From: Psychrobacter sp. UBA3480
Lineage (GTDB): Bacteria > Pseudomonadota > Gammaproteobacteria > Pseudomonadales > Moraxellaceae
Length of the DNA stretch: 64,000 nucleotides
Direction of reading: 5' to 3'
Assembly (NCBI RefSeq): GCF_002377945.1
Contig: NZ_DFQV01000020.1
Span: 489,081-553,080, forward strand
The notes beneath the pieces were generated by a model. That model was not told the DNA's origin. It did no database searches and worked only from the letters and a program-made list of their open reading frames with translations. Shown here piece by piece: positions 9,764 through 19,920 of this stretch. The first letter of the stretch is position 1. Each line of letters opens with the position of its first letter. A program made the position numbers and the translations under genes.

Positions 9764-10847
9764 GATAATTAACTTCTCGCTGTTTATTGGCTTGGTCATC
9801 CTTCCTTGGTTGCTCGTTATATACTATGTAATGACATTGGCGCATCCGCGTTTCGTTTCGACTGCTGACGTGGTAGTGAAGCAAGTCAGTGATTCGAGCG
9901 TACCATCTGGTGGCGGACTATCAGCTCTATTGGGCGTTAATAGTACTAGTAAAGAAGACGCGACTTATTTGACAGAGTATATTTTGTCGAATGATATGGT
10001 GAAGCGACTCGATAGTAAGTTTAAGTTCCGAGACGCTTACTATGTTGATGGCTCTGATCCTATTTATGAAATCGATCCTGATGCGACTCAAGAAGATTTG
10101 CTTGAATACTTCAAAAAACGGGTTCACATTGATCTCGATGAGCAAAGCTATGTGCTTTCGGTATCAACAGAAGGCTTTGACTCAAAGTATGCTTTTGAGC
10201 TGAACAAAGCTATCTTAGGAGAATCTGAGCGTTTTGTGAACCGCATTTCACAGGAAGTGGCTCGTGATCAATTGGCGTTTGCAGAAACTCAGTTAGACGA
10301 ATCAGAAGAGCGTTTAAACGATGCCAAAGAGCAGCTATTAAACTATCAGAATGAAAACGAAATCTATGACCCACAAGCCAATGCGCAAATCGTCAATCAG
10401 TTAATTGGCAGCTTGCAAGCGCAACTAAGCTCGTTGCGTACCGAAGAGCGTCAGTTACTCAGTTATCTAAATCCAGATGCGCCGCAAGTGGTTTCACTAA
10501 GAAGCCAGATAAAGGCTGTTGAAGAACAAATTACTCAAGAACAAACCAAATTGACCTCGCCAAATACAACCAAATTAAACCGTCAAGCGGTACAGTTTGA
10601 GACCATCAAAGCAGATGTGGATTTTGCTACCGAGTTGTATAAATTGTCGTTGTCATCGCTTGAGAAATCAAGACTAGAAGCATTCAAGAAAATGAAAAAC
10701 TTGATTGTGATCTCAACGCCCTATGAAGCTGAAGATGCAACATATCCGCGCCAAGCGTATCTCATTTGGACATCGCTTGCGTTGCTCTTAATGCTATACG
10801 GATTTGTGCGTTTAGTAATGGCAGTTGTCCGTGATCACCGTAGCTAA
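9732..10847 (+). CDS. kpsE: Capsule export inner-membrane adaptor KpsE/CtrB/BexC-like
   Basis: A 371-residue protein of the polysaccharide co-polymerase (Wzz-like PCP-3) family that bridges the inner-membrane transporter to the outer-membrane export protein. There is a membrane helix at about 13-35, a periplasmic region with strongly coiled-coil character at about 170-300 (many Glu, Gln and Leu heptads) and a second membrane helix at about 340-365. I chose the ATG at 9732, preceded by GAGG; an earlier in-frame ATG at 9702 lies deep inside kpsT. The overlap with kpsT suggests coupled translation. Confidence 0.92.
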   Translation: MKSISTKQKSKIINFSLFIGLVILPWLLVIYYVMTLAHPRFVSTADVVVKQVSDSSVPSGGGLSALLGVNSTSKEDATYLTEYILSNDMVKRLDSKFKFRDAYYVDGSDPIYEIDPDATQEDLLEYFKKRVHIDLDEQSYVLSVSTEGFDSKYAFELNKAILGESERFVNRISQEVARDQLAFAETQLDESEERLNDAKEQLLNYQNENEIYDPQANAQIVNQLIGSLQAQLSSLRTEERQLLSYLNPDAPQVVSLRSQIKAVEEQITQEQTKLTSPNTTKLNRQAVQFETIKADVDFATELYKLSLSSLEKSRLEAFKKMKNLIVISTPYEAEDATYPRQAYLIWTSLALLLMLYGFVRLVMAVVRDHRS

Positions 10848-10902
10848 TCTTGAAAAACCAGATATCAGTAATGATCGATAGATCAGGAAAGGAATATAAC
10901 TC

Positions 10903-12675
10903 ATGAATATGAAACCACGTTCTATCGTGATAGCGACAAGCTTGGCAATGGCGGCGACTAGTATGTCTGCAATAGCTGCAAGCAGTTATGCAGATCAAAT
11001 ATCAGGTTCGGGCTTTGGCACAAGCAACAATAACATGAGTCAATCTCAGAACCAGAGCAATATTAACGTGTCTACCCAAGCATTTGCTGGGGCAGTTCCA
11101 GGGCAAGCAACGACTCAAGAAGCGGTTAACGCAGCAAGCTTACCAAGCCAGTCGGTTATCAATACTACGCGTCCTTATCAAGATATTAAAACTCAAGATA
11201 TGATGTTCGGTGAGCAATTGTTCCGTGGGGCATTTTCGACGACTTCAGGCTCTACTTTTAATGACAGTTATGTGATTAACCCTGGTGATAACGTCCAAGT
11301 AAGAATGTGGGGCGCTTACCAGTATGCGGCTACCATGACCGTCGATCCACAGGGTAATATTTTCTTACCGAACGTTGGGCCAGTACGTGTCTCTGGTGTG
11401 CAAAATGGTAGCTTACAAAACGTGGTCAAAAATGCTGTCAGTCGTATCTATCGCTCGAATGTAGGGGTTTATGCTTCATTAGAGCAGGCGCAGCCAGTTA
11501 AAGTATTCGTCACAGGTTTTGTTAAGCAGCCAGGCTATTACGGTGGTCTAGCAGCAGACTCGGTATTGTCTTATTTAGATAGAGCGGGCGGCGTTGACCC
11601 AACGCGTGGTAGTTATATCGATATTCAAATTAAGCGCAATGGTCAAATGCTACAGCAAGTTAATTTATATGACTTTTTGCTAGCAGGTAAATTACAGGCT
11701 TTTTCATTCCGTGATGGTGATGTCATTACCGTGGCACCACAGAAAAAGACATTTGTGGTAAGCGGTCAAGTTCAAAACGAATATACCTTTGAGTTTGACG
11801 TGAATGATCTGACTATTGGTGATGTGTTACAAGTGTCTAATCCGGCAGCCAATGCTACTAATGTCAGTATCACTCGTAGTGCAGGACGTGCACAAACGGC
11901 AGAGTACTACTCATTAAGTGAAGCCCAAAACGTTCCTGTCTATAACGGCGATCAAATGGTAGTAACGTCAGATCGTTACGCAGGTACCATCGCTGTGCAG
12001 GTAAAAGGTGCACATACTGGTAATGGCGCTATGGTTGTACCATATGGCGCGCGTCTAAAAGATATCGTGCCACAATTACAGCCAAGCCCACTGGCAAAAT
12101 TGACGCATCTAACCATCTATCGTGAATCTGTTGCTGAGCAACAAAAACGCATGATTAACGAGTCGCTCGATCGTCTAGAAGAGCTAACGCTTGCCACTCA
12201 GTCGACGACTCGTGAAGAAGCCGCATTACGTCAAGATGATGCAGCATTGGTTAAACAGTTCGTTGCCAAAGCGCGTAATGTTCAGACTGACGGTCAAATT
12301 GTCGTTGTGCCAAATTCGTGGCAGGATATCATTCTGCAACAAGGCGACATCATTGAGATACCAGCACAAACGTCAGTCATTACAGTCAACGGTCAAGTAC
12401 GAGCACAAGGCGCACTTACCTTTAATCCTGACTATACCGTTGGCGATTATGTGGCTAACTCTGGTGGTTTCTCTGATAACGCTGATACAAAAGATATCTT
12501 AATTATTCATCAAAATGGGGCGAGCCAAGTGGTCAATACTGCGTATCGTATCCAGCAGGGTGACGAGATTATGGTATTACCGAAAGTTAAAACTAAGCGT
12601 GTGGAGATTGCGCGCGGTCTATCACAGATTGTTTATCAGTTAGCAATTGCTGCCAAGGTTGTTTTAGATCTATAA
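10903..12675 (+). CDS. kpsD: Capsule polysaccharide export outer-membrane/periplasmic protein KpsD-like
   Basis: A 590-residue polysaccharide export protein of the Wza/KpsD group. Residues 1-25 form a cleavable Sec signal (cleavage near AIA-A) with no lipobox Cys, as in KpsD and unlike lipoprotein Wza. The Poly_export domain begins near residue 125 (NPGDNVQVRMWG, then DPQGNIFLPNVGPV), followed by SLBB-type beta-grasp repeats (KVFVTGFVKQPG, FVVSGQVQNEY and a later VITVNGQVRAQG). It would form the channel that carries the polymer to the surface. AGGAAAGGA precedes the ATG. Confidence 0.92.
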   Translation: MNMKPRSIVIATSLAMAATSMSAIAASSYADQISGSGFGTSNNNMSQSQNQSNINVSTQAFAGAVPGQATTQEAVNAASLPSQSVINTTRPYQDIKTQDMMFGEQLFRGAFSTTSGSTFNDSYVINPGDNVQVRMWGAYQYAATMTVDPQGNIFLPNVGPVRVSGVQNGSLQNVVKNAVSRIYRSNVGVYASLEQAQPVKVFVTGFVKQPGYYGGLAADSVLSYLDRAGGVDPTRGSYIDIQIKRNGQMLQQVNLYDFLLAGKLQAFSFRDGDVITVAPQKKTFVVSGQVQNEYTFEFDVNDLTIGDVLQVSNPAANATNVSITRSAGRAQTAEYYSLSEAQNVPVYNGDQMVVTSDRYAGTIAVQVKGAHTGNGAMVVPYGARLKDIVPQLQPSPLAKLTHLTIYRESVAEQQKRMINESLDRLEELTLATQSTTREEAALRQDDAALVKQFVAKARNVQTDGQIVVVPNSWQDIILQQGDIIEIPAQTSVITVNGQVRAQGALTFNPDYTVGDYVANSGGFSDNADTKDILIIHQNGASQVVNTAYRIQQGDEIMVLPKVKTKRVEIARGLSQIVYQLAIAAKVVLDL

Positions 12676-12750
12676 CGGTTAACTATTCATGATGTAACGA
12701 TGTCGGCTGAACAGATTTAACCAAAATTAACGAATAAAGGTATTAAAGAT

Positions 12751-15234
12751 ATGGCAAAAGAAGTAGCGAATGAAGTCAAGGTATCTACTATGTCTACCTC
12801 TGATCATGCGCTACTTTCGCCTTCGTCACAGTATCAATCGCCAAAGCAACTGGCAGTGATTGGTAAGGGTATGTGTCACAATAACTTGCTACTCTCGCAA
12901 GTGCTGCAAGCTGATATCCAGCGCTGGTATCCGTGGTCAGGCTTGCAACAAAGCCTGATAAATCGCAAGAAAAAACCACAACCTGAGGCATTTATTGGAT
13001 GGGGGCATAAGAAAAGCTTCCAACGAGCTGATAAAGCTGCCACCCGTCAGGACCTGAATACTTTAAGTATTGAAGATGGATTTTTGCGTTCATTGGATTC
13101 AGGTATTAGTAGTCGCCATGGCTTAAGCGTGGTTGTCGATGACATTGGCATCTACTTTGACATGACGCACCACTCACGCCTCGAGCAGTTGATTGTTGAG
13201 CGTACCAAGAGTGCTAGCAGTAATCGCGCAGCAGGCGAGGCACGTGCTCGTCATCTGATGGCGCGCATATGTGAGGAAAAACTTAGTAAATATAATTCCA
13301 TAATCGATTGTCTGTCGTTGGATAAATTGATTAATGAAGAAAATATTAACAAAACAGAAAGCGCTTCACAATCACATATCCTGTTGATTGACCAAGTAGC
13401 GGGTGATGCCTCTGTTAAAGGCGCTGGTGTGAATAAACGTCAATTTAAGAAAATGCTAAAATCTGCATGTCGCAACCATCCTAATGCCCATATTTGGATA
13501 AAGGCTCATCCTGCGTCAAAATCAGGCTACTTATCCAACTTAAAGCTGCCTAAAAACGTTAGGTTATTGACAGAGTCTCTCAATCCTATTGAGCTGCTTA
13601 AACAAGTAAGTGAGGTCTATACTGTCAGCTCACATATGGGCTTTGAAGCATTAATGCTAGGTAAAAAAGTGCATTGCTTCGGGGTCAGCTGGTACAGTGG
13701 GTGGGGGCTGACCGATGATGCTAACGCACCTAAAAACTTACTTAAATCAGTTCAAAAACGTCGTTTAGCATCAGCTGAGATACTCCTCAACAATAAAAGT
13801 TTTTCGAACTTAGCAATGTTTCCTGCGACGTCACATAAAACGCTTAAAACGACGTTAGAAACATTATTTTATAGTGCTTATATTGATTACAGTCGTTATG
13901 TAGATCCAGCAACGAAACAAGCTTGTGATATCGATACAGCCATTGAGTGGTTGGTGACCAATCGGCGATGGCAAGCGCGCCTTGAAGGCGATTTGACGAT
14001 ATATGAGTTTAGCCGTTGGAAACTGCCTTTTGTAAAAGCTTTCACAGACCTACCGCGTACGACATTATTTATCAAACCAAAACCACGTCTAAAAAACCTT
14101 CTACATCCAGACCATTTCCGTGTCAATTTCAGCCAGCCTTTACTGGTATGGGGTTTGGCCAAACGTCAGCAAGTACAGAAGAAGCTACAGAGTAAACTTG
14201 CTGAACAAAGCTCGGATATGCCAGTTATTTATTGTATGGAAGATGGTTTTATCCGATCAAATGGTTTAGGTGCTACTTTACTGGCGCCACTGTCTGTTGT
14301 CATAGATAAACAAGGTATTTATTACGATGCGACCCAGCCTTCAGACTTAGAAACATTGCTGCAAAATTGTCAGCCATTAAGTTCTGAACAGCGTCTTCGC
14401 GTAAACAAACTGCAAGACAAACTGCTGAATCAGCGGGTAAGTAAATACAATGTTGGGGTTGGTATAGATGTTTCTAGTATTCAAAATAACTCGTGGATGC
14501 AGGAGGCCAAAATATCTGGGAGACGACGCGTTCTTATTATCGGTCAGGTAGAGGACGATTTGTCAGTACAGTACTGCGGCTCTACAATAAAGACAAACAG
14601 TGGTTTGATCGAACGTGTACGACAAGATAACCCAGACGCTTATTTGATTTATAAGCCGCATCCTGATGTAGAAGCAGGACTGCGAGCAGGTAAAGTATCA
14701 GAAGCCCATCTACAACTGGTTCAAGCGGTTGCCTACGATACTGCGATGCCTGATTGCTTAGAATGGGTGGATGAGGTTCATACGATCAGCTCACTGACTG
14801 GTTTTGAAGCGTTGCTGCGTGGATTGGACGTCACTTGTTATGGATTGCCGTTTTATGCAGGTTGGGGATTAACCACAGATATGGACGGGCAGTCGCTACC
14901 GAAAGCGACTTACCTAAAAAGACGTCAACGAGATATATATTTGACTCTTGAGCAGCTAATATATGGCGCGCTTATATGCTACCCGCTTTACCGTTTGCCT
15001 GATGGCTACGGGCTAGCACAAGTAGAGCAGGTGATCGATTATTTGTATCCTCCTAAAGATTTACAGCTGCTTGAGAATAGTGAAAAATCGCAATCTGAAA
15101 TGGCTAGTACTTTAGATAGTTCATTTAAGACTGTGACCTCGTCTTTATCTACAAAGTTAAGACGTCACGCGACCACACGTTTTATGCAGCAGCGTCACCA
15201 GTGGCAACAGAAGTTGCGTAAAATGTCTCGTTAA
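12751..15234 (+). CDS. kpsC: Capsule Kdo-linker glycosyltransferase KpsC-like
   Basis: An 827-residue protein with two homologous halves (about 35-390 and about 430-750), as in KpsC, a retaining beta-Kdo transferase that extends the poly-Kdo linker on lysophosphatidylglycerol before capsule polymer is added. Each half carries EDGF(L/I)RS, a WIKAHP or YKPHP motif, and SSxxGFEAL followed by a (Y)xGWGL block. The last 75 residues are a polar, then basic tail not usual in E. coli KpsC, which is about 675 residues. The cytoplasmic face of the inner membrane is the expected location. Confidence 0.94.
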   Translation: MAKEVANEVKVSTMSTSDHALLSPSSQYQSPKQLAVIGKGMCHNNLLLSQVLQADIQRWYPWSGLQQSLINRKKKPQPEAFIGWGHKKSFQRADKAATRQDLNTLSIEDGFLRSLDSGISSRHGLSVVVDDIGIYFDMTHHSRLEQLIVERTKSASSNRAAGEARARHLMARICEEKLSKYNSIIDCLSLDKLINEENINKTESASQSHILLIDQVAGDASVKGAGVNKRQFKKMLKSACRNHPNAHIWIKAHPASKSGYLSNLKLPKNVRLLTESLNPIELLKQVSEVYTVSSHMGFEALMLGKKVHCFGVSWYSGWGLTDDANAPKNLLKSVQKRRLASAEILLNNKSFSNLAMFPATSHKTLKTTLETLFYSAYIDYSRYVDPATKQACDIDTAIEWLVTNRRWQARLEGDLTIYEFSRWKLPFVKAFTDLPRTTLFIKPKPRLKNLLHPDHFRVNFSQPLLVWGLAKRQQVQKKLQSKLAEQSSDMPVIYCMEDGFIRSNGLGATLLAPLSVVIDKQGIYYDATQPSDLETLLQNCQPLSSEQRLRVNKLQDKLLNQRVSKYNVGVGIDVSSIQNNSWMQEAKISGRRRVLIIGQVEDDLSVQYCGSTIKTNSGLIERVRQDNPDAYLIYKPHPDVEAGLRAGKVSEAHLQLVQAVAYDTAMPDCLEWVDEVHTISSLTGFEALLRGLDVTCYGLPFYAGWGLTTDMDGQSLPKATYLKRRQRDIYLTLEQLIYGALICYPLYRLPDGYGLAQVEQVIDYLYPPKDLQLLENSEKSQSEMASTLDSSFKTVTSSLSTKLRRHATTRFMQQRHQWQQKLRKMSR

Positions 15235-15264
15235 TTTATTAGAGTAGCACCGTATAATTGCATT

Positions 15265-15293
15265 GCGACAAATAGGTGCTTTTTCGGTATAAT
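15265..15293 (+). promoter_or_regulatory. Possible internal promoter before kpsS
   Basis: A perfect TATAAT at 15288-15293 with GCGACA 17 bases upstream (15265-15270). It lies in the 145-base gap between kpsC and kpsS and could give kpsS extra transcription. Confidence 0.5.
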
Positions 15294-15379
15294 CACTTTT
15301 ACGCTATGTGTTTTCACACGGTTGCACGACCTTTCTTGTTTTTATCTCTTATTTTCTCATTTAATGGTAGCCCTGTATT

Positions 15380-16621
15380 ATGGCAGCTTCGATGTCTCAC
15401 TTGCTTACTCATCGACACGTCTTGCTACTACAAGGGAAAATGGGTGGGTTTTTTAATCGCTTTTCGTCATTCTTGCAAACTCAAGACATTAAAGTAAGCA
15501 AAATCAATTTTAATGCAGGCGATGCCTTTTTTTACCATCACGACAATACCTATGAATATACCAATACATTAGCGAAATTTTCTTCTTGGTTGCAGGCGTT
15601 CATTAAAGAAAATGCCATTGATGCGATTGTATGTTTTGGCGATTGTCGACCGCATCATACTCAAGCAGCGTGTATCAGTGAAAAGTTAGGTATTTCATTC
15701 TTTGTCTTTGAAGAAGGGTACTTGCGTCCTGATTATATTACCTTGCAAGAACATGGGATTAACGGCTATTCACGCCTAAACACTGCTGAGATTAAAGCAC
15801 TTAAGAAAGCCAATGATCAGCCTTTATACACACATAATCGATTTTATCGCTTAAGTATCGCGGCCATCGTCTATTACATCATTGCTTGGCTTTATAAAAG
15901 TCGTTATCCACATTATTCGCATTATCGTGGTATGACTGCTTGGCAAGAGGCCATCGCTTGGTTAAAAGCACCGTGGCGGAAGCTACGAGGATATTTACCA
16001 GACAAACATCTGCAAAATAGACTGACCAAACAAGAAAGTAACAATTACTTTTTGATTAGTTTACAAGTACATAATGACTCACAGATTACCCATCATAGTG
16101 ATTATCGTGATGTGGTACAGTTCATTGACGAGTCTATCGCAAGCTTTGCAAATTTTGCTAAGCAAAAACAGTTACTCGTGTTTAAGCATCATCCATTAGA
16201 TCGTGGTCATAGAGACTATCGGGAGCTGGTAGCCAGCCTAGCAGAGCGCTATCAAGTATCTCATCGTGTTTTCTATGGCTGTGATATGCACCTGCCAACT
16301 TTGATGAAATATAGTATTGGCATGGTGACTATTAACAGTACGACAGGCTTGCAGTCGGTTTATCATAAGAAACCCACTAAGGTTATGGGTCGTGCAATTT
16401 ATGATATTCCTAAGCTAACAGATCAAAAGCCGCTTGATGATTTTTGGCAGCAGCCTAAGGGCCCAGATAATGAATTTTATTTGAGATTTCGTGAGTACCT
16501 GATAGAGCAAACTCAAATAAATGGTGCTTTTTATGGCAGATCGCCATGGATGTATAAGTATTTGTGCCAAACTGGCAGCGAAACGACAGACGTAGATATG
16601 TCTAAAACCAATTTACCCTAG
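15380..16621 (+). CDS. kpsS: Capsule Kdo-linker glycosyltransferase KpsS-like
   Basis: A 413-residue protein matching KpsS, the beta-Kdo transferase that adds the first Kdo to lysophosphatidylglycerol in capsule linker synthesis. Visible KpsS blocks are LLLQGKMGGFF near residue 15, CFGDCRPHH near residue 85, FEEGYLRPDYIT near residue 112, FKHHPLDRGH near residue 270 and TINSTTGLQS near residue 315. The start could also be the ATG at 15392; neither has a strong ribosome site. It is the last gene of the kps cluster and no clear terminator follows. Confidence 0.92.
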   Translation: MAASMSHLLTHRHVLLLQGKMGGFFNRFSSFLQTQDIKVSKINFNAGDAFFYHHDNTYEYTNTLAKFSSWLQAFIKENAIDAIVCFGDCRPHHTQAACISEKLGISFFVFEEGYLRPDYITLQEHGINGYSRLNTAEIKALKKANDQPLYTHNRFYRLSIAAIVYYIIAWLYKSRYPHYSHYRGMTAWQEAIAWLKAPWRKLRGYLPDKHLQNRLTKQESNNYFLISLQVHNDSQITHHSDYRDVVQFIDESIASFANFAKQKQLLVFKHHPLDRGHRDYRELVASLAERYQVSHRVFYGCDMHLPTLMKYSIGMVTINSTTGLQSVYHKKPTKVMGRAIYDIPKLTDQKPLDDFWQQPKGPDNEFYLRFREYLIEQTQINGAFYGRSPWMYKYLCQTGSETTDVDMSKTNLP

Positions 16622-16984
16622 TCATTTATTTGCTTTTCTTTCTAAGAAGTCATAGTAACTATAATGGTATCTATATAAAGAAACGAAGTTCAACAAGTGT
16701 AACGATTGTTGCGTTATCCTTGTTTAGCTTCTCATTTCATCTGCAAGTCACATCTCTTCTAACAAAATCGCCTTACTTTGCAGTGGAAAACTGCTAGAAT
16801 ACTCTTTTATGTCTGCGCATAAGAGTTAATGTGCTTGGCTATAGGTTTTAGACAGTGGTATTAGCCCAATCGGCTTGTTGTAACGGTTAACCTTCAAAGA
16901 AGTACACGCACCTTATCAATTGCATCTGACAGTATTTATTTTTTAGTTTTATTATTCTATCACCCTTAATTTAGTAGGCGCTTT
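16622..16984. other. Intergenic region kpsS-lepA
   Basis: 363 bases of AT-rich sequence. The only clear signal is a possible lepA promoter at 16772-16800. No gene or RNA structure was seen. Confidence 0.5.
16772..16800 (+). promoter_or_regulatory. Possible lepA promoter
   Basis: TAGAAT at 16795-16800 with an extended TG at 16792-16793 and a weak -35 (CTTACT) 17 bases upstream. The leader would be about 180 bases long. Confidence 0.35.
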
Positions 16985-18784
16985 GTGACTGCATTAGCCA
17001 ATATTCGTAACTTTTCAATCATTGCCCACATTGATCATGGTAAGTCGACCCTTGCCGATCGTTTTATTCAAATGTGCGGTGCCTTGCAAGATCGCGAGAT
17101 GCAGGCGCAGGTACTCGACTCAATGGATATTGAGCGTGAGCGCGGTATCACTATCAAAGCACAGTCAGTAACGCTGTTTTATGATCATCCAAATGGTGAG
17201 CGCTATCAGCTTAACTTTATTGATACCCCGGGCCACGTTGACTTCTCATATGAAGTGTCGCGTTCATTAGCAGCTTGTGAAGGTGCGCTATTGGTTGTTG
17301 ATGCCGCTCAAGGCGTAGAAGCACAGTCAGTAGCCAATTGCTACACAGCCGTTGATCAAGGCTTAGAAGTCATGGCGGTGTTAAATAAGATTGATTTGCC
17401 GCAAGTTGAGCCTGAGCGCGTCATTCAAGAAATTGAAGATATTATCGGTATCGATGCCGTTGATGCACCGCGAGTATCAGCCAAATCTGGTCTTGGTGTT
17501 GATAAGCTGCTAGAAGCGCTAGTAGAGTTTATTCCGGCACCAACTGGTGATCGTGAAGCGCCACTCCAAGCACTAATTATTGACTCTTGGTTCGATAATT
17601 ATTTGGGCGTAGTCTCATTGGTACGGGTACGTGAAGGTACTATACGTAAAGGTGACAAATTATATATCAAATCGACTCAAGAGGCACATCTGGTTGGCTC
17701 GATTGGTGTCTTTACCCCTAAGCCTGTAGATACGGGTGTTTTAGAAGCAGGGGAAGTCGGCTTTGTTATTGCGGGTATTAAGGATATTGCCGGAGCACCA
17801 GTAGGCGACACTATCACTCACGCTAAGACCCCTGATGTGGATCGTATCCCAGGCTTTAAACAAGTCACGCCACAAGTCTATTCTGGTATGTTCCCAGTGG
17901 ATTCGAGTGATTTTGAAAAATTCCGTGAAGCTTTGCAAAAACTGCAAATCAACGATGCGTCGCTGTTTTTTGAGCCAGATACGTCAGATGCGCTTGGCTT
18001 TGGTTTCCGCTGTGGCTTCTTGGGTATGCTGCATATGGAGATTATCCAAGAGCGTCTAGAGCGTGAATATGATCTGGATTTGATTACTACAGCGCCCTCA
18101 GTTATTTACGAAATTGAGAAAAAGAACGGTGATGTAATCTATGTAGATAATCCATCACATCTACCTGAACCAAACAACATTGAAGAGTTCCGTGAGCCAA
18201 TTGCCCGCTGTCAGATTTTAGTACCGCAAGAATTCTTAGGCAATGTAATGACGCTATGTATTGAGCGTCGCGGCGTTCAGGTTGATATGCGTTTTATGGG
18301 TCGACAAGTACAGCTGATATTTGATATCCCAATGGGCGAAGTGGTCATGGATTTCTTTGATCGCCTAAAGTCAGTCTCACGTGGTTTTGCATCGCTAGAC
18401 TATAACTTTGAACGTTATCAAGCCGATAAGTTGGTGAGAGTTGATGTACTAATCAATGGCGATAAAGTTGATGCCTTAGCGATGATCGTGCACGAAACCC
18501 AATCACGTTATCGTGGTAATGCACTGGTTACGAAGATGAAAGAGTTGATTCCACGTCAAATGTTTGATGTTGCCATTCAAGCCGCTATCGGTAGCCAAAT
18601 TATCGGTCGTAGTACGGTAAAAGCCATGCGTAAAGACGTATTAGCAAAATGTTATGGTGGCGATGTGTCACGTAAGAAAAAGCTACTGTCTAAACAGAAA
18701 GCAGGTAAAAAACGTATGAAGCAAGTAGGTAACGTGGAAATTCCACAAGAAGCCTTCTTAGCTGTGTTGCAAGTTGATAGCTAA
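16985..18784 (+). CDS. lepA: Elongation factor 4 (LepA)
   Basis: A 599-residue translational GTPase, normal length. G1 is AHIDHGKST at residues 14-22, G3 is DTPGHVDF and G4 is NKIDLP. The LepA-specific C-terminal domain ends with the basic [18 protein letters not shown] segment. LepA acts on ribosomes during initiation, stress and possible back-translocation. The start is a GTG at 16985, as also seen in the neighbouring lepB frame. It is followed by lepB as in many gammaproteobacteria. Confidence 0.98.
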   Translation: MTALANIRNFSIIAHIDHGKSTLADRFIQMCGALQDREMQAQVLDSMDIERERGITIKAQSVTLFYDHPNGERYQLNFIDTPGHVDFSYEVSRSLAACEGALLVVDAAQGVEAQSVANCYTAVDQGLEVMAVLNKIDLPQVEPERVIQEIEDIIGIDAVDAPRVSAKSGLGVDKLLEALVEFIPAPTGDREAPLQALIIDSWFDNYLGVVSLVRVREGTIRKGDKLYIKSTQEAHLVGSIGVFTPKPVDTGVLEAGEVGFVIAGIKDIAGAPVGDTITHAKTPDVDRIPGFKQVTPQVYSGMFPVDSSDFEKFREALQKLQINDASLFFEPDTSDALGFGFRCGFLGMLHMEIIQERLEREYDLDLITTAPSVIYEIEKKNGDVIYVDNPSHLPEPNNIEEFREPIARCQILVPQEFLGNVMTLCIERRGVQVDMRFMGRQVQLIFDIPMGEVVMDFFDRLKSVSRGFASLDYNFERYQADKLVRVDVLINGDKVDALAMIVHETQSRYRGNALVTKMKELIPRQMFDVAIQAAIGSQIIGRSTVKAMRKDVLAKCYGGDVSRKKKLLSKQKAGKKRMKQVGNVEIPQEAFLAVLQVDS

Positions 18785-18886
18785 TCGCTAAACGTAACCT
18801 AAGATAGTCATTGTAGATAACAGTCAAATGTAGTGAGTCTTATCGTAAAGGTGTTAGATAAGCCGCTCGTTAATAGGCAATTTGGT

Positions 18887-19789
18887 ATGGATTTTGATTT
18901 TAATTTAATTTTAGTGCCGTTAACTATAGTCCTAGGAATTGTTTGGCTGTTAGATAAGCTAGCGCTCAAACAGCGCAAAACTCGTGGTCGGGGTCAAGAA
19001 GGCTTACTAGTTCGCTGGGCTTATGACTTTTTTCCTGTGTTAGCAGTGGTATTGATAGTACGCTCATTTTTAATTGAGCCATTTAATATCCCATCATCGT
19101 CTATGGTGCCGACGCTATATACGGGTGACTTTATTGCTGTTAATAAGTATGCATATGGCGTGCGCCTGCCGTTAACCTACAATAAGGTGCTAGATACTGG
19201 TGAACCTGAGCATGGTGATGTGGCAGTGTTTCGCTATCCTGAAAACCCGAGCATTTATTATATTAAACGCGTTATCGGTTTGCCTGGTGACACCGTAAGC
19301 TATAGTCAAGGCACGTTATCTATCAATGATGTACCTGTTGAGACTAAGTCTGTAGGTTTCGCGGCAAATGCTGAATTGACTTCACAGCTATACTTACCAG
19401 GGCAAATCGGTCCAGGGCAAGTGTTGACTGAAAAGAGTGCTTCTGCAATGGGTCAACAAGAAGAAGACGCGGCACAATATTTTGAAGAAGTCCAAGGTGA
19501 CAATAAGCACCTCGTGCGCTATTTAGATGGCATGAACAGTTCACAATACGCGCCATTTTTGCAGCAACAATCACCAGAGGTGGTTAAGTCGGAAGGTACT
19601 GAGTGGCGCATTGACGTACCAGAAGATCAGTATTTTGTGATGGGTGATAACCGAGATCGCAGCGCAGACGGTAGATTTTGGGGCTTCGTTCCTGATGAAA
19701 ACCTAGCAGGTAAGGCAGTTTATATTTGGATGCATAAACCACCTGGTCTTAACCTACCAACCTTTGAACGTAATGGTACTATCAATTAA
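18887..19789 (+). CDS. lepB: Signal peptidase I
   Basis: A protein of about 300 residues that cleaves Sec and Tat signal peptides at the outer face of the inner membrane. It has a first membrane helix at about 5-22, a cytoplasmic basic loop, a second helix at about 48-62, catalytic Ser72 in IPSSSMVPTL, general-base Lys127 in YYIKRVIGLPGD, and the GDNRDRSADGRFWG box near the C-terminus. The frame is open upstream to a GTG at 18833; I chose the ATG at 18887 because MDFDFNLIL aligns with the usual first helix of LepB. Confidence 0.93.
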   Translation: MDFDFNLILVPLTIVLGIVWLLDKLALKQRKTRGRGQEGLLVRWAYDFFPVLAVVLIVRSFLIEPFNIPSSSMVPTLYTGDFIAVNKYAYGVRLPLTYNKVLDTGEPEHGDVAVFRYPENPSIYYIKRVIGLPGDTVSYSQGTLSINDVPVETKSVGFAANAELTSQLYLPGQIGPGQVLTEKSASAMGQQEEDAAQYFEEVQGDNKHLVRYLDGMNSSQYAPFLQQQSPEVVKSEGTEWRIDVPEDQYFVMGDNRDRSADGRFWGFVPDENLAGKAVYIWMHKPPGLNLPTFERNGTIN

Positions 19790-19814
19790 GATTATGAGAT
19801 TGTCTAGAGATTGA

Positions 19815-19842
19815 TTGGTTGATAATAGTTTTATGCTAATAT
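19815..19842 (+). promoter_or_regulatory. Possible promoter for the DUF4845-rnc-era block
   Basis: Extended -10 TGCTAATAT (hexamer 19837-19842) with TTGGTT 16 bases upstream. Moderate match only. Confidence 0.35.
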
Positions 19843-19920
19843 CGTTGATAAATAATCAATAGCTATTTATTATTTATACACTTATTCGAAATAGTCGTTT
19901 ATCTTTAGAAGGATATCATA

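Noticed and set aside
15276..15497. Open frame of 73 codons before and over the kpsS start
   Set aside because: It overlaps kpsS in another frame, its product resembles nothing and the KpsS blocks lie in the chosen frame.
16622..16984. Mobile-element boundary after the kps cluster
   Set aside because: No integrase, transposase, terminal inverted repeat or copy of the tRNA 3' end could be found.
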